A stretch of DNA of 19,779 nucleotides from Clostridiales bacterium UBA1779 (lineage in GTDB: Bacteria > Bacillota > Clostridia > Oscillospirales > CAG-272): assembly GCA_002314565.1 (NCBI GenBank), contig DCGL01000144.1, positions 1 to 19,779 on the forward strand, read 5' to 3'. This document shows, piece after piece, positions 1-7,641 of this stretch; positions within the stretch are counted from its first letter, which is position 1; each line of letters begins with the position of its first letter. The position numbers were made by a program, and so were the translations under genes. The notes under the pieces were generated by a model. That model worked only from the letters and a program-made list of their open reading frames with translations. It had not been told where the DNA came from and did not search any database.

Positions 1-1714
1 CGGAAAGCTTTGCAAAAGCCTTCTGCAGCTCGTCGGTATCGGCCTTGATGGCGTCGGTATCGGTTCCGGCTGCTGAAGTCTTCAGCTTTTCAAGGGCAGC
101 CTTTACGTCGGCTGTATCAGCCTCGGAAACCTTGTCCTTGATTTCCTCAAGAGTCTTCTCTGTCTGGAAAATCATATTGTCGGCGTTGTTCTTGATTTCG
201 ACGGCTTCCTTCTGCTTCTTGTCGGCTTCGGCAAACTGCTCGGCTTCCTTGACAGCCTTTTCGATATCCTCTTTGCTCATATTGGTTGAGCTTGTGATTG
301 TGATGTGCTGCTCTTTTCCTGTTCCCTTGTCCTTTGCGGTTACGGTTACGATACCGTTGGCATCGATTTCGAAGGTTACCTCAATCTGAGGTACTCCGCG
401 GGGAGCCATGGGAATTCCGTCGAGGTTGAAGCGGCCGAGGGTCGTGTTGCCGGAGGCCATTTCACGCTCGCCCTGAAGAACGTGAATTTCAACTGAAGTC
501 TGGTTATTGGCGGCAGTTGAATAAACCTGGCTCTTCTTTACGGGGATGGTGGTATTTCTGTCGATGATGCGGTTGAATACTCCGCCGAGGGTTTCGATGC
601 CGAGGGACAGAGGAGTTACGTCGAGAAGCAGAACTTCGTTTACGTCTCCGCCGAGAACTCCGCCCTGAATTGCGGCACCGATGGCAACGCATTCATCGGG
701 GTTGATTCCCTTGAAGGGATCCTTGCCCATAAACTTCTTAACGGCTTCCTGAACGGCGGGAATTCTGGTTGAACCTCCGACGAGAAGGACCTTATCGACC
801 TGTCCGGCTGTAAGTCCGGCATCGGAAAGGACCTGCTTCGTGGGGGTCATGGTAGCATCAACGAGGTCTGCGGTGAGTTCGTTGAACTTTGCTCTTGTGA
901 GATTGGTTGTGAAGTGAACGGGTCCGGAAGCAGTGGCTGTGAGGTAAGGCAGGTTGATTTCGGTCGTTGTCATACCGGAAAGCTCAATCTTGGCCTTTTC
1001 AGCGGCTTCCTTGAGTCTCTGAAGAACCATCTTGTCGCTTCTTACGTCGATACCGTTTTCGCTCTTTACCTGTTCGGCCATCCAGTTGATGATTCTCTGG
1101 TCGAAGTCATCTCCGCCGAGCTTGTTGTTTCCGGCTGTGGCAAGAACCTCGAAAACGCCGTCATCGGAGATTTCAAGCAGGGATACGTCGAACGTACCGC
1201 CGCCGAGGTCGAATACCATTACCTTCTGGTTCTTGTTCTTATCGGCACCGTAAGCAAGAGCTGCGGCTGTCGGCTCGTTGATGATTCTCATAACCTCAAG
1301 GCCGGCAATCTTGCCTGCGTCCTTGGTGGCCTGGCGCTGTGCGTCTGTGAAGTAAGCGGGGACTGTGATGACGGCCTGAGTTACGGGCTGTCCGAGATAA
1401 GCTTCTGCATCGGCTTTGAGCTTCTGAAGAATCATTGCGGAAATTTCCTGGGGAGTATAGGTCTTGCCGTCAATGCTGACCTTTTTGTCAGTACCCATTG
1501 AACGCTTGATTGAGCTGATTGTTGCATCGGGGTTCGTGATGGCCTGACGCTTTGCAACCTGACCGACGAGACGTTCGCCGTTCTTCTTGAAGGCTACGAC
1601 GGAAGGGGTGGTTCTTGCGCCTTCGGGATTCGGAATAACGGTAGGTTCACCGCCTTCATAAACTGCTACGCAGGAGTTTGTAGTACCTAAGTCAATACCA
1701 ATAATTTTAGACAT
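1..1714 (-). CDS. dnaK: Chaperone protein DnaK (Hsp70), C-terminus cut by window edge
   Basis: Hsp70 chaperone: ATP-driven binding and release of unfolded peptides in the cytoplasm, with DnaJ and GrpE. The reading frame is open from ATG at 1714 to the window edge (571 codons of about 610). Visible are the N-terminal phosphate motif IGIDLGTTNSCVAV, the second phosphate motif FDLGGGTFDVS, the linker region LLLDVTPLSLGIET, the substrate-binding beta domain, and a Lys/Glu/Ala-rich helical lid that runs off the edge. The N-domain lacks the extra segment seen in Gram-negative DnaKs (SIKRSMGTDKKVSIDGKTY is continuous), fitting Bacillota. A GAGGA ribosome binding site lies about 12 bases before the ATG, and the gap to grpE is 30 bp. 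It is the third gene of the CIRCE-controlled operon; dnaJ may follow outside the window. Identification is secure; only the lid tail is missing. Confidence 0.98.
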   Translation of the reverse strand, partial: MSKIIGIDLGTTNSCVAVYEGGEPTVIPNPEGARTTPSVVAFKKNGERLVGQVAKRQAITNPDATISSIKRSMGTDKKVSIDGKTYTPQEISAMILQKLKADAEAYLGQPVTQAVITVPAYFTDAQRQATKDAGKIAGLEVMRIINEPTAAALAYGADKNKNQKVMVFDLGGGTFDVSLLEISDDGVFEVLATAGNNKLGGDDFDQRIINWMAEQVKSENGIDVRSDKMVLQRLKEAAEKAKIELSGMTTTEINLPYLTATASGPVHFTTNLTRAKFNELTADLVDATMTPTKQVLSDAGLTAGQVDKVLLVGGSTRIPAVQEAVKKFMGKDPFKGINPDECVAIGAAIQGGVLGGDVNEVLLLDVTPLSLGIETLGGVFNRIIDRNTTIPVKKSQVYSTAANNQTSVEIHVLQGEREMASGNTTLGRFNLDGIPMAPRGVPQIEVTFEIDANGIVTVTAKDKGTGKEQHITITSSTNMSKEDIEKAVKEAEQFAEADKKQKEAVEIKNNADNMIFQTEKTLEEIKDKVSEADTADVKAALEKLKTSAAGTDTDAIKADTDELQKAFAKLS

Positions 1715-1744
1715 TTTATTTATCCTCTTTTCTTAATTTTCAAA

Positions 1745-2389
1745 TCAGTTTGCTACTTTGACAACGGCATATCTTATTACTTTGCCGTCTCTTATGTATC
1801 CTTTGGCAAGGACTTCGACTATTTCGCCCTCACCGTAATTTTCATCTTCAACGTGAAGCACCGCAGAGTGCTTATCGGGATCAAAGGTTTCACCCAGAGC
1901 CTTGATTTCCTCAACGCCCATCTTGGCAAGCGAGTCTTCGTATGACTTCACCGTCATGGCAAGACCTTCGGCAAGTCCCGCTGCGTCCCGGCTGTCAACC
2001 GCTCTGTAAAGATTGTCAAGAACCGGCAGCAGCTTGTTGATTGCATCGGAATATGCATCCGTCCAGATGCCGTCCTTCTCTTTCTGGGAACGGCGTCTGA
2101 AGTTATCGTATTCAGCGTAAAGCAGAAGATATTTGGCATCCTTCTCTTTGGAAGCAGCCTCCGCTTCGGCAAGCTTCTTTTCAAGCTCCGCAATCTTTGC
2201 TTCAAGCTTCTTTGCTTTCTTTTTATCAAAGAAACCGGCTTTTTCAGAACCCGAATTGTCAGCCGTTTCTTCGTTCTGCACAGAGTTTTCTGCGTTTTCA
2301 GTTGCTTCTGCGGCTTTACTCTTTTCTTCTGCCGCAGTATCCGTATTTACGTTTTCAGTTTCTACGGTATTTTTCTTTTCTTCGCTCAT
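1745..2389 (-). CDS. grpE: Nucleotide exchange factor GrpE
   Basis: Homodimeric co-chaperone that releases ADP from DnaK. The 214-residue protein has a long acidic Glu/Ala/Asn tail (residues 1 to about 60). A Lys/Glu-rich coiled coil follows (about 60-105), then the family segment YDNFRRRSQKEKDGIW, a helical part (LLPVLDNLYRAV) and the C-terminal beta domain with FDPDKHSAVLHVE and GYIRDGKVIRYAVVKV, which contacts the DnaK ATPase domain. Length is normal to slightly long for the family because of the acidic tail. ATG at 2389 is preceded by GAGGA overlapping the hrcA stop codon; the gap to hrcA is 14 bp. Middle gene of hrcA-grpE-dnaK. Confidence 0.97.
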   Translation of the reverse strand: MSEEKKNTVETENVNTDTAAEEKSKAAEATENAENSVQNEETADNSGSEKAGFFDKKKAKKLEAKIAELEKKLAEAEAASKEKDAKYLLLYAEYDNFRRRSQKEKDGIWTDAYSDAINKLLPVLDNLYRAVDSRDAAGLAEGLAMTVKSYEDSLAKMGVEEIKALGETFDPDKHSAVLHVEDENYGEGEIVEVLAKGYIRDGKVIRYAVVKVAN

Positions 2390-2403
2390 ATCTCAATTAA
2401 TCC

Positions 2404-3480
2404 TCAGTTTTCAGTACTTTTGTCTTTCTTTGCCCCAAGTCCCGGGGTGTTTTCCTCAATAACGTCCGCAACCGATCCTGCAAGCTGTTCTATGGTTTCG
2501 AGAACCTTTGCGTAATCCATTCGTCTGGGTCCGAGAACGCCTATGACACCGATTACCTTTCCGTTCATCGTTACCGGCTTATATACGAGGGCCGAATTGT
2601 TCATAACCTTGACCGGAGCCTCGGAACCGATTACCACGGAAACCTCATCGCCCGGATTCTCGGAAACCATCTTCAGAATCTCGTCCTTCTGCTCAAGAGT
2701 TCCGAGCAGTCCTACAAGTTCATCCGGGTCGTCGTAATCGGGATACTGAAGCAGGTGGTTGATACCGGACAGCTGAAGTTCGCCGCCGTCGTATTCGTTC
2801 AGTACCGAATAAACCGTTTTGATAATCGGGTTTATCAGGTCGGCCTCGTCGCCCATCGCAGCTTCAAGCTGCATAATGACCGACATATTCAGCTTGTCTG
2901 CCGGAAGTCCGACCGCAATGCTGTTCAGGGCACCGACGAGCAGCCGGAGCGTGTCTTCACCGCGCGGCTCATTCAGTCTTACGTGCTTTGACACTACGGC
3001 ACCGAACGAGGTAATCATAACGAGCACGAAATTCATCGGATCTATGAAGGAAGCCGTAAACTTTGTGACCGTCACCGCACTTCTCTTCGGCTGAACCGCG
3101 ATACCCGTGTAATTAGTCATAGCCGATGCAAGCTTTGAAGCAGTCAGAAGCAGCTTGTCAAGCTCAGCCTCTTTGCTTTTGAGTACGCGGTTGATCTGGC
3201 TGATTTCATTTGCTGTCATCGCGTAGTGTTCAAGCAGCTGGTCGACGTAAAATCTGTATCCGAGCTGCGAAGGAACACGGCCTGATGACGTATGCGGCTG
3301 TTCGAGATATCCCATCTCTTCGAGCTCTGCCATTTCGTTGCGTACCGTTGCAGAAGAACAGCTGATTCCGGGCAGCTGAAGCAGGGATTTCGAACCGACA
3401 GGATCACCGCATTCGATATGCGATTCGACTATGGCCTTGAGAATAAGCTTTTTTCTTTCACTCAGCTCTTCACCGAACAT
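2404..3480 (-). CDS. hrcA: Heat-inducible transcription repressor HrcA
   Basis: Repressor that binds CIRCE operators and shuts off class I heat-shock genes until misfolded protein titrates GroEL away from it. It has an N-terminal winged-helix domain (about residues 1-75; SERKKLILKAIVESHIECGDPVGSKSLL, and SSATVRNEMAELEEMGYLEQPHTSSGRVPS is the recognition helix and wing). A GAF-like middle domain with the HrcA insertion follows, then the C-terminal dimer segment ending VIGVLGPRRMDYAKVLETIE. I chose ATG at 3480 (358 residues) because GAGAGG sits 7 bases before it. An in-frame TTG at 3495 would add five residues but overlaps that ribosome binding site. First gene of the operon and probably autoregulated through the CIRCE at 3529-3555. 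Confidence 0.96.
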   Translation of the reverse strand: MFGEELSERKKLILKAIVESHIECGDPVGSKSLLQLPGISCSSATVRNEMAELEEMGYLEQPHTSSGRVPSQLGYRFYVDQLLEHYAMTANEISQINRVLKSKEAELDKLLLTASKLASAMTNYTGIAVQPKRSAVTVTKFTASFIDPMNFVLVMITSFGAVVSKHVRLNEPRGEDTLRLLVGALNSIAVGLPADKLNMSVIMQLEAAMGDEADLINPIIKTVYSVLNEYDGGELQLSGINHLLQYPDYDDPDELVGLLGTLEQKDEILKMVSENPGDEVSVVIGSEAPVKVMNNSALVYKPVTMNGKVIGVIGVLGPRRMDYAKVLETIEQLAGSVADVIEENTPGLGAKKDKSTEN

Positions 3481-3528
3481 CCCATAACCTCTCAATAAAC
3501 AAAACTTCAGGAGGAACCGCCCTCTCTG

Positions 3529-3555
3529 TTAGCACTCTTGCAGCTCGTCTGCTAA
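3529..3555 (-). promoter_or_regulatory. CIRCE-type operator (imperfect)
   Basis: The plus strand reads TTAGCACTC, nine bases, then GTCTGCTAA. The CIRCE consensus is TTAGCACTC-N9-GAGTGCTAA, so one half is perfect and the other matches 7 of 9. It sits between the -10 box and the hrcA start, the classical place for HrcA autoregulation. Seen directly; function follows from the established HrcA/CIRCE system. Confidence 0.9.
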
Positions 3556-3566
3556 AGTTCGCTAAT

Positions 3567-3595
3567 AGTATACAGCGTTTTCCCCTGGAAAATCA
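3567..3595 (-). promoter_or_regulatory. Promoter of hrcA-grpE-dnaK
   Basis: On the minus strand a -10 box TATACT (3572-3567) lies just upstream of the CIRCE element. At 17 bp further upstream the best -35 is a weak TGATTT (3595-3590). Predicted start of transcription is near 3558-3560, so the operator lies at the start of the transcript. The -10 is convincing, the -35 is not. Confidence 0.65.
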
Positions 3596-3679
3596 CCTTA
3601 TTTTGTTTCCAAACTGTTAATAATGTGTGAATTTGTACGTTTTGGGTATTTTCGGTGTCCTTCAACTGCTAATTTTTAC

Positions 3680-4225
3680 TCAATTTTCCCTGAAGGAGTA
3701 CTGAATGTATTTTATTACCCCGTCTGACACTTTGAACGAGATCATCGTCCTTCCGTCCGGTGAGTCAAAGCTGTAAGTTTTGTCTTCCGAAACGTTTTCA
3801 TCACCGTAAGCCGCGGCAAGTTCCGCGACACTGCTTCCGATGCGGATTCCTGCCGGAGTTGAAACGGAGTCGTCAGAAACTACAATCTGCTGAACGTAAT
3901 CGTTGTCTCCGTCCGGATAAGAATATACGGTAAAACCGTTATAGGTATAAACCTTGTTTAGCCCCTGATACGCGCAGCTGTTTGATTCGTTGTACTCAAC
4001 GGGCTCGCCGATTTTGCTTCTGACGGTATTTGAATTGTTTCCCTTGGCATCCATCAGATCCCCGACGTGAAATACCACTCCGTTATATTCAAATGCGAAT
4101 ATATCTGCAGTATCACTTCCTGCCTCAGTGGTACCGGGAGCAATGACAACCACCGGTGCCCCGCCGCAGGAGGCAAAAATCACAAGGCAAAGCAGGGCTG
4201 ATATCAGTGCTACGGTTCTTTTCAT
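3680..4225 (-). CDS. Small secreted lipoprotein of unknown function
   Basis: Unknown lipoprotein, 181 residues from ATG at 4225. The open frame extends further upstream, but this ATG is the one with a GAGGAA ribosome binding site and a proper signal peptide: MKR, a hydrophobic core, then FASCGG as lipobox with Cys lipidation at about residue 20. The mature part holds two similar segments, one around VGDLMDAKGNNSNTVRSKIGEP and one around IRIGSSVAELAAAYGDE. Both resemble the small alpha/beta repeats of SmpA/BamE-like lipoproteins, but I would not claim that family. It follows the SGNH gene by 7 bp, with the ribosome binding site overlapping that stop codon, so it is the last gene of the envelope operon. 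Probably faces the outside of the membrane. Confidence 0.85.
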   Translation of the reverse strand: MKRTVALISALLCLVIFASCGGAPVVVIAPGTTEAGSDTADIFAFEYNGVVFHVGDLMDAKGNNSNTVRSKIGEPVEYNESNSCAYQGLNKVYTYNGFTVYSYPDGDNDYVQQIVVSDDSVSTPAGIRIGSSVAELAAAYGDENVSEDKTYSFDSPDGRTMISFKVSDGVIKYIQYSFREN

Positions 4226-4232
4226 TCGTTCC

Positions 4233-5288
4233 TCAATTCTCTGCAGACTCTGCCGCAGCTTTGTATTGTACGTACAGTTCATTCCATTCAGTGCAAAGAC
4301 CGCTGTCCCCGCGTCTGTCCGGAAGTCCGTACTCTTCCGAGAATATTCTGCCGAGATACAGACTCAGCTTAGTCGCCCCGGTATCGTTCAGATGGTCTCC
4401 GCCGTCGCAGCTGTCTGTACTCCAGTCAGTGCCGATGGCCGCGGCTTCTTTAATGGCGTTGATATATCTTATATTGTAAGAATCGCAATAAGCGGAAAGC
4501 TTATCATCCCATTCGTCATACCAGGGATAGACCGCAGTATCCGTCGGAGATTTGAGCACGATGAGTGCGACTCCTTTTTCCTTGCAGAGTGTGCGGATTT
4601 TATCAAGGTATTCCCAGCAGATATCCGGGATTTCGGACGGGATTGCAGCTTCATCGCGGAATTTGTTTTTAGCCTGAACCCCGTTCATCATAAGATATCC
4701 GTTATAAGTCACCCTGTCGCGGCGGAACCAGTAAACGAAATCTTCTTCGCTGAGTTCACTCCAGCGGCTGTGATATCTCAGAATCGGAAACATATAGGAT
4801 GCAAGACTTTCGTCTTCGCCGCTGCGGTTGAGACTTATCGACAGCTTTGCGGCTTCGAGCTTGTATTTTGACAGAGGCATTCCGTCAAGAGTCATTCTGG
4901 TATATGTTTCCTTCTGCACTTCCCCGATTTTCATCTCAACGGCATTGAATACGACGACGTCCGGAGTCTCATATTCAAAGCTTTCGCTTATCAGATAATA
5001 TGAGTGAAAGATTAGCTGCTGAGCGGAGCCGCGCACGTAAGAAGTAATACCGTATCCGTTCCAGATGACTGCCGGATTTATCGCGTTGTAAAATTCACAG
5101 TCACCGAAAAACAGCACTGAATGCCGGGGTTCCGAGTCGTAGTACTCGGCAATCATCGCTCCTTCTTTGATTTCGCTCATATACTTCGGAACGAGCAGAG
5201 CCTGAAGCAGATACAAGAGGATGAGCGAAATCAGAAGAAACGAAGCAACTGACAGTACGGCTCTGATTCTTTTGTTCTTTTTTATCAT
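4233..5288 (-). CDS. Membrane-anchored SGNH/GDSL-fold protein
   Basis: Anchored extracytoplasmic protein of SGNH-hydrolase type, 351 residues from ATG at 5288; an in-frame GTG at 5294 adds two residues and neither has a clear ribosome binding site. Residues 10-32 form one N-terminal membrane segment. Block I reads VLFFGDCEFYNAINP, with Cys64 where the family nucleophile Ser normally stands. ITSYVRGSAQQLIFHSYY follows, and the C-terminal block is DGGDHLNDTGATKL with Asp298/His299 placed like the catalytic Asp-x-x-His. Proteins of this layout often work on acylation or deacylation of surface polymers, but the substrate here is not readable. It starts 12 bp after the transglutaminase-like gene, so translation is probably coupled. 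Fold assignment is good, activity uncertain. Confidence 0.85.
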   Translation of the reverse strand: MIKKNKRIRAVLSVASFLLISLILLYLLQALLVPKYMSEIKEGAMIAEYYDSEPRHSVLFFGDCEFYNAINPAVIWNGYGITSYVRGSAQQLIFHSYYLISESFEYETPDVVVFNAVEMKIGEVQKETYTRMTLDGMPLSKYKLEAAKLSISLNRSGEDESLASYMFPILRYHSRWSELSEEDFVYWFRRDRVTYNGYLMMNGVQAKNKFRDEAAIPSEIPDICWEYLDKIRTLCKEKGVALIVLKSPTDTAVYPWYDEWDDKLSAYCDSYNIRYINAIKEAAAIGTDWSTDSCDGGDHLNDTGATKLSLYLGRIFSEEYGLPDRRGDSGLCTEWNELYVQYKAAAESAEN

Positions 5289-5300
5289 AGTCACGAGCGT

Positions 5301-7271
5301 TTACTGATAATATGAAACCGGAATTCCGGGAAGATTGACGATTACGGTTGATGCGGACTTCGGATACATATCCTCGTCGTATACGTAGTAATTTTCCGTC
5401 GGGTCATTCGCGGTATCGTTGCGCCACTGATTGTATGCTCTCAGTTGCGCCGTTGTCAGAAGATATGTATCCCCGGCTCTGAATTTCCAGGCCATGGGCG
5501 TGGCATCAAAATGGTACCACAAGGGTGTATCATCGGTTCCGATATTGACCATCAGCCAGAAATGGGTGCCGTGCTGGCGTGCATATTCGGCGCGTTCAAC
5601 CATAACCGTCTCAAGACCGATGTGCTGCAGAAGCGCCTTGGCACAGGAGGCAAAGGCAAAGCAGTCACCCGTGTTTCTCGAAGTGAAGGTCAGCCATGCT
5701 TCACGTTTCCAGTCATCGTGAGCACTGTTGTCGGCATAATGTACGACACCGGTGGTGTTATTGTGCAGGTACGTGTAAATCGCGTTGATTTTCTGAATCA
5801 GACTCATATTGTCCGCAAGAATCCGTGAGCAGATTTCCGCACAGGCTTCGCTCAGTTGTTCATCCGTGAAAATGTTATCGTGGACTATCATCGTTGCGTT
5901 TTTTCTGGTTTCGTTTCCGGCGGGATCCACGGCAACGTAAGACACGTAATAAATACCGGGATTGAGTATATCCGCTTTTGAAATATCCAGAGACACGTCC
6001 GGGGTTTCACCGCTGTTGTCCGAAACCTGAATGTTGTTGCGCCACGAATAGGCTTCGCCGACGGCGAATTCTATCGTATCGTTGAGTACTGTGATTGTCG
6101 GGGGAGTGTGGTCGGTGGAAGAGGTCACGTACGTGTCGTATACCGTCGTATTTCCGCCGCGGTCGGTCAGCTTGATTTTTACGTCTATCGGATATTTACC
6201 GGTCTTGACGGGAGTAACGGCCCAGCTTACTTCAACCTGAGTCGCGTCGCTTATTTTGCTTACGAATTTTGAAGGATCCGGGAAATCACCGTCGTTATAT
6301 ATAACCTTCGGTGTCACGACTGCCGTCGGAGCTACCGTATCCCTTACTTCAATCGTAACGAGATAGCGCGTTCCGCGCACAATGATTTCAGGAGAATACA
6401 GTCCCGGCACAGAAGTATCAATCTGCGAGGCGATATCGCTGTAGTATTCACCGTCTCCGTCAACTCCGACGAAAACCGAAACGTCCGGAATTTTGCTTCC
6501 GGCTTCGATTGTGATAAAATCGTTCAGGATGGCAGCGTCTTCAACGACGATAATCGTCGACTCGACAACCGCTTCGTTTCCGCCTTCATCTTTGAGAAGG
6601 AGTTCAACCCTGTAAGTTCCGAGTTCCGACAGGTCGGGCTTCTTTCTGTAACTGACGGTAACGTTTGTCGCATCCACGATATCCGCGACGCAGAGTTCGG
6701 GCTTCGGGACCGAGCCGATACGGACCGTGACGTTTGCCGCCGAAGCGGAGGGCACGACCGTGTCAAGCACCTGAAGCTTAGTCGTATAAGTCTTTTCCCC
6801 GTCTATGACCAGCTTGATTCTGTAGGTTCCGACGTGATTGAGCGAATATTCCGTATCGTCGGAAAATTCAGCAACGTGGTCGCCGCCGACGAGAAAGTCC
6901 GATGCGTTGAGCTTTGAAACCGTTCCCGCTTCGAGAATGGCTTTCGGAGCAATATAATCGGGCAGCCATACCGTGTCGCTTGTGACGATAAGAAGTACCG
7001 TCATCAGAATCAGGAAAAACGTCAGGGCTACTATGGCCGTCAGAACGATTTTGGCAGAAGCGGAATTTCTGCTTTGCGTTCCGCGGCGGTTGTTTTTCTT
7101 TCCCGTTGTGAAATGTCTGGTTACGCTGCCGGTTGCCGATTCGTTGGCAAAAACGGCGGGATGCTGACGGGCAGCGTCAGCGGGTTTTCTATCTGCAAAT
7201 CCGGAGTTGTTTCCGCTCTTCTGAGGCTGGGAAGCGCTTCCGTATTTCTTTCTGTAATCTCTGTAATCCAT
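5301..7271 (-). CDS. Membrane-anchored transglutaminase-like protein with Ig-like repeats
   Basis: 656 residues from ATG at 7271. The open frame continues upstream, but AGGA precedes this ATG and the promoter at 7321-7349 lies inside the longer frame. A polar cytoplasmic head (1-73) is followed by one membrane helix (about 74-96). Then come five bacterial Ig-like beta domains (about 107-170, 173-244, 250-310, 312-384, 387-464) with repeated DxxGN and VxDTVxP boundaries. The C-terminal transglutaminase-like domain (about 485-595) shows the Cys-His-Asp triad: Cys537 in GDCFAFA, His570 in THFWLMV, Asp589 in YHFDATP. Such domains act as thiol peptidases or amide-modifying enzymes; here it would sit outside the membrane on a stalk. 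First gene of an operon with the SGNH protein and lipoprotein. Substrate unknown. Confidence 0.92.
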   Translation of the reverse strand: MDYRDYRKKYGSASQPQKSGNNSGFADRKPADAARQHPAVFANESATGSVTRHFTTGKKNNRRGTQSRNSASAKIVLTAIVALTFFLILMTVLLIVTSDTVWLPDYIAPKAILEAGTVSKLNASDFLVGGDHVAEFSDDTEYSLNHVGTYRIKLVIDGEKTYTTKLQVLDTVVPSASAANVTVRIGSVPKPELCVADIVDATNVTVSYRKKPDLSELGTYRVELLLKDEGGNEAVVESTIIVVEDAAILNDFITIEAGSKIPDVSVFVGVDGDGEYYSDIASQIDTSVPGLYSPEIIVRGTRYLVTIEVRDTVAPTAVVTPKVIYNDGDFPDPSKFVSKISDATQVEVSWAVTPVKTGKYPIDVKIKLTDRGGNTTVYDTYVTSSTDHTPPTITVLNDTIEFAVGEAYSWRNNIQVSDNSGETPDVSLDISKADILNPGIYYVSYVAVDPAGNETRKNATMIVHDNIFTDEQLSEACAEICSRILADNMSLIQKINAIYTYLHNNTTGVVHYADNSAHDDWKREAWLTFTSRNTGDCFAFASCAKALLQHIGLETVMVERAEYARQHGTHFWLMVNIGTDDTPLWYHFDATPMAWKFRAGDTYLLTTAQLRAYNQWRNDTANDPTENYYVYDEDMYPKSASTVIVNLPGIPVSYYQ

Positions 7272-7320
7272 CGTGCCGTATCCTGAAAAAACCTTGTAAT
7301 TAATAAGAATAATTAAATGT

Positions 7321-7349
7321 ATTATATCACAGAATACGGAAAAACACAA
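7321..7349 (-). promoter_or_regulatory. Promoter of the transglutaminase-SGNH-lipoprotein operon
   Basis: On the minus strand a -10 box TATAAT (7326-7321) is preceded by TGA, giving an extended -10. At a 17-bp spacing lies TTGTGT (7349-7344) as a partial -35. The -35 begins exactly at the last base pair of the upstream operon's terminator stem, so termination and re-initiation are directly adjacent. Confidence 0.8.
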
Positions 7350-7396
7350 TACAAAAAGGCGGTCCCGAAAAGATTTTTTCGGCCGCCTTTTTGTAT
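7349..7396. terminator. Strong bidirectional intrinsic terminator
   Basis: The outer arms, ATACAAAAAGGCGG and CCGCCTTTTTGTAT, are exact inverse complements. An inner CCGAAAA/TTTTCGG pairing sits around a short loop. It lies directly after the stop codon (7399) of the 78-codon gene and ends the trmO operon on the minus strand; the T-run inside the 3' arm serves either direction. Confidence 0.9.
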
Positions 7397-7398
7397 CG

Positions 7399-7635
7399 TC
7401 AATCCTTCTTGTAAATGTCAATATCGCGGTTCAGTCTGAGCGTCAGAGTGCCGCCTTCCGGATCGGGAATCACCCCGTCCTCGGGATAAAGCTCCTCTTC
7501 CCCGAAGACGCGTAAAACGGCGTCGTCGTGCCCCGCGGGAAAGGTTGCCCCGCGGTTGAAACTGAAATTCTTAGGCATCAGGACGAAGATATTTGTATGA
7601 GGATAATCGTCGAAATTAAGTTCTTTTACTTTCAT
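7399..7635 (-). CDS. Small protein of unknown function (78 aa)
   Basis: I do not recognise this protein. It is 78 residues, soluble, acidic, without signal peptide, membrane segment or cysteines. It has PHTNIFVLMPKNFSFNRGATFPAGHDDAVLRVF in the middle and a Thr-Leu strand (GGTLTLRLNRDIDIY) at the end, suggesting a small beta-rich fold. ATG at 7635 is 6 bp after the dipeptidase stop codon with no clear ribosome binding site, so translation is probably coupled. It is followed at once by the operon terminator. The tight packing between a real gene and a terminator is the main argument that it is expressed. Confidence 0.7.
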   Translation of the reverse strand: MKVKELNFDDYPHTNIFVLMPKNFSFNRGATFPAGHDDAVLRVFGEEELYPEDGVIPDPEGGTLTLRLNRDIDIYKKD

Positions 7636-7641
7636 TGCAGA

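Noticed and set aside
914..1501. 195-codon plus-strand frame
   Set aside because: Lies antisense to the well-supported dnaK frame; its peptide matches no family and it has no ribosome binding site.
3481..3495. TTG start for HrcA at 3495
   Set aside because: The five added residues are encoded by the ribosome binding site of the ATG at 3480 and no Shine-Dalgarno sequence precedes the TTG.
4128..4871. 247-codon plus-strand frame
   Set aside because: Antisense across the lipoprotein and SGNH genes, which have motifs and ribosome binding sites; an open frame by composition only.
7272..7421. Longer N-terminus of the transglutaminase-like protein
   Set aside because: The extra 50 codons run over the promoter and the terminator of the neighbouring operon.
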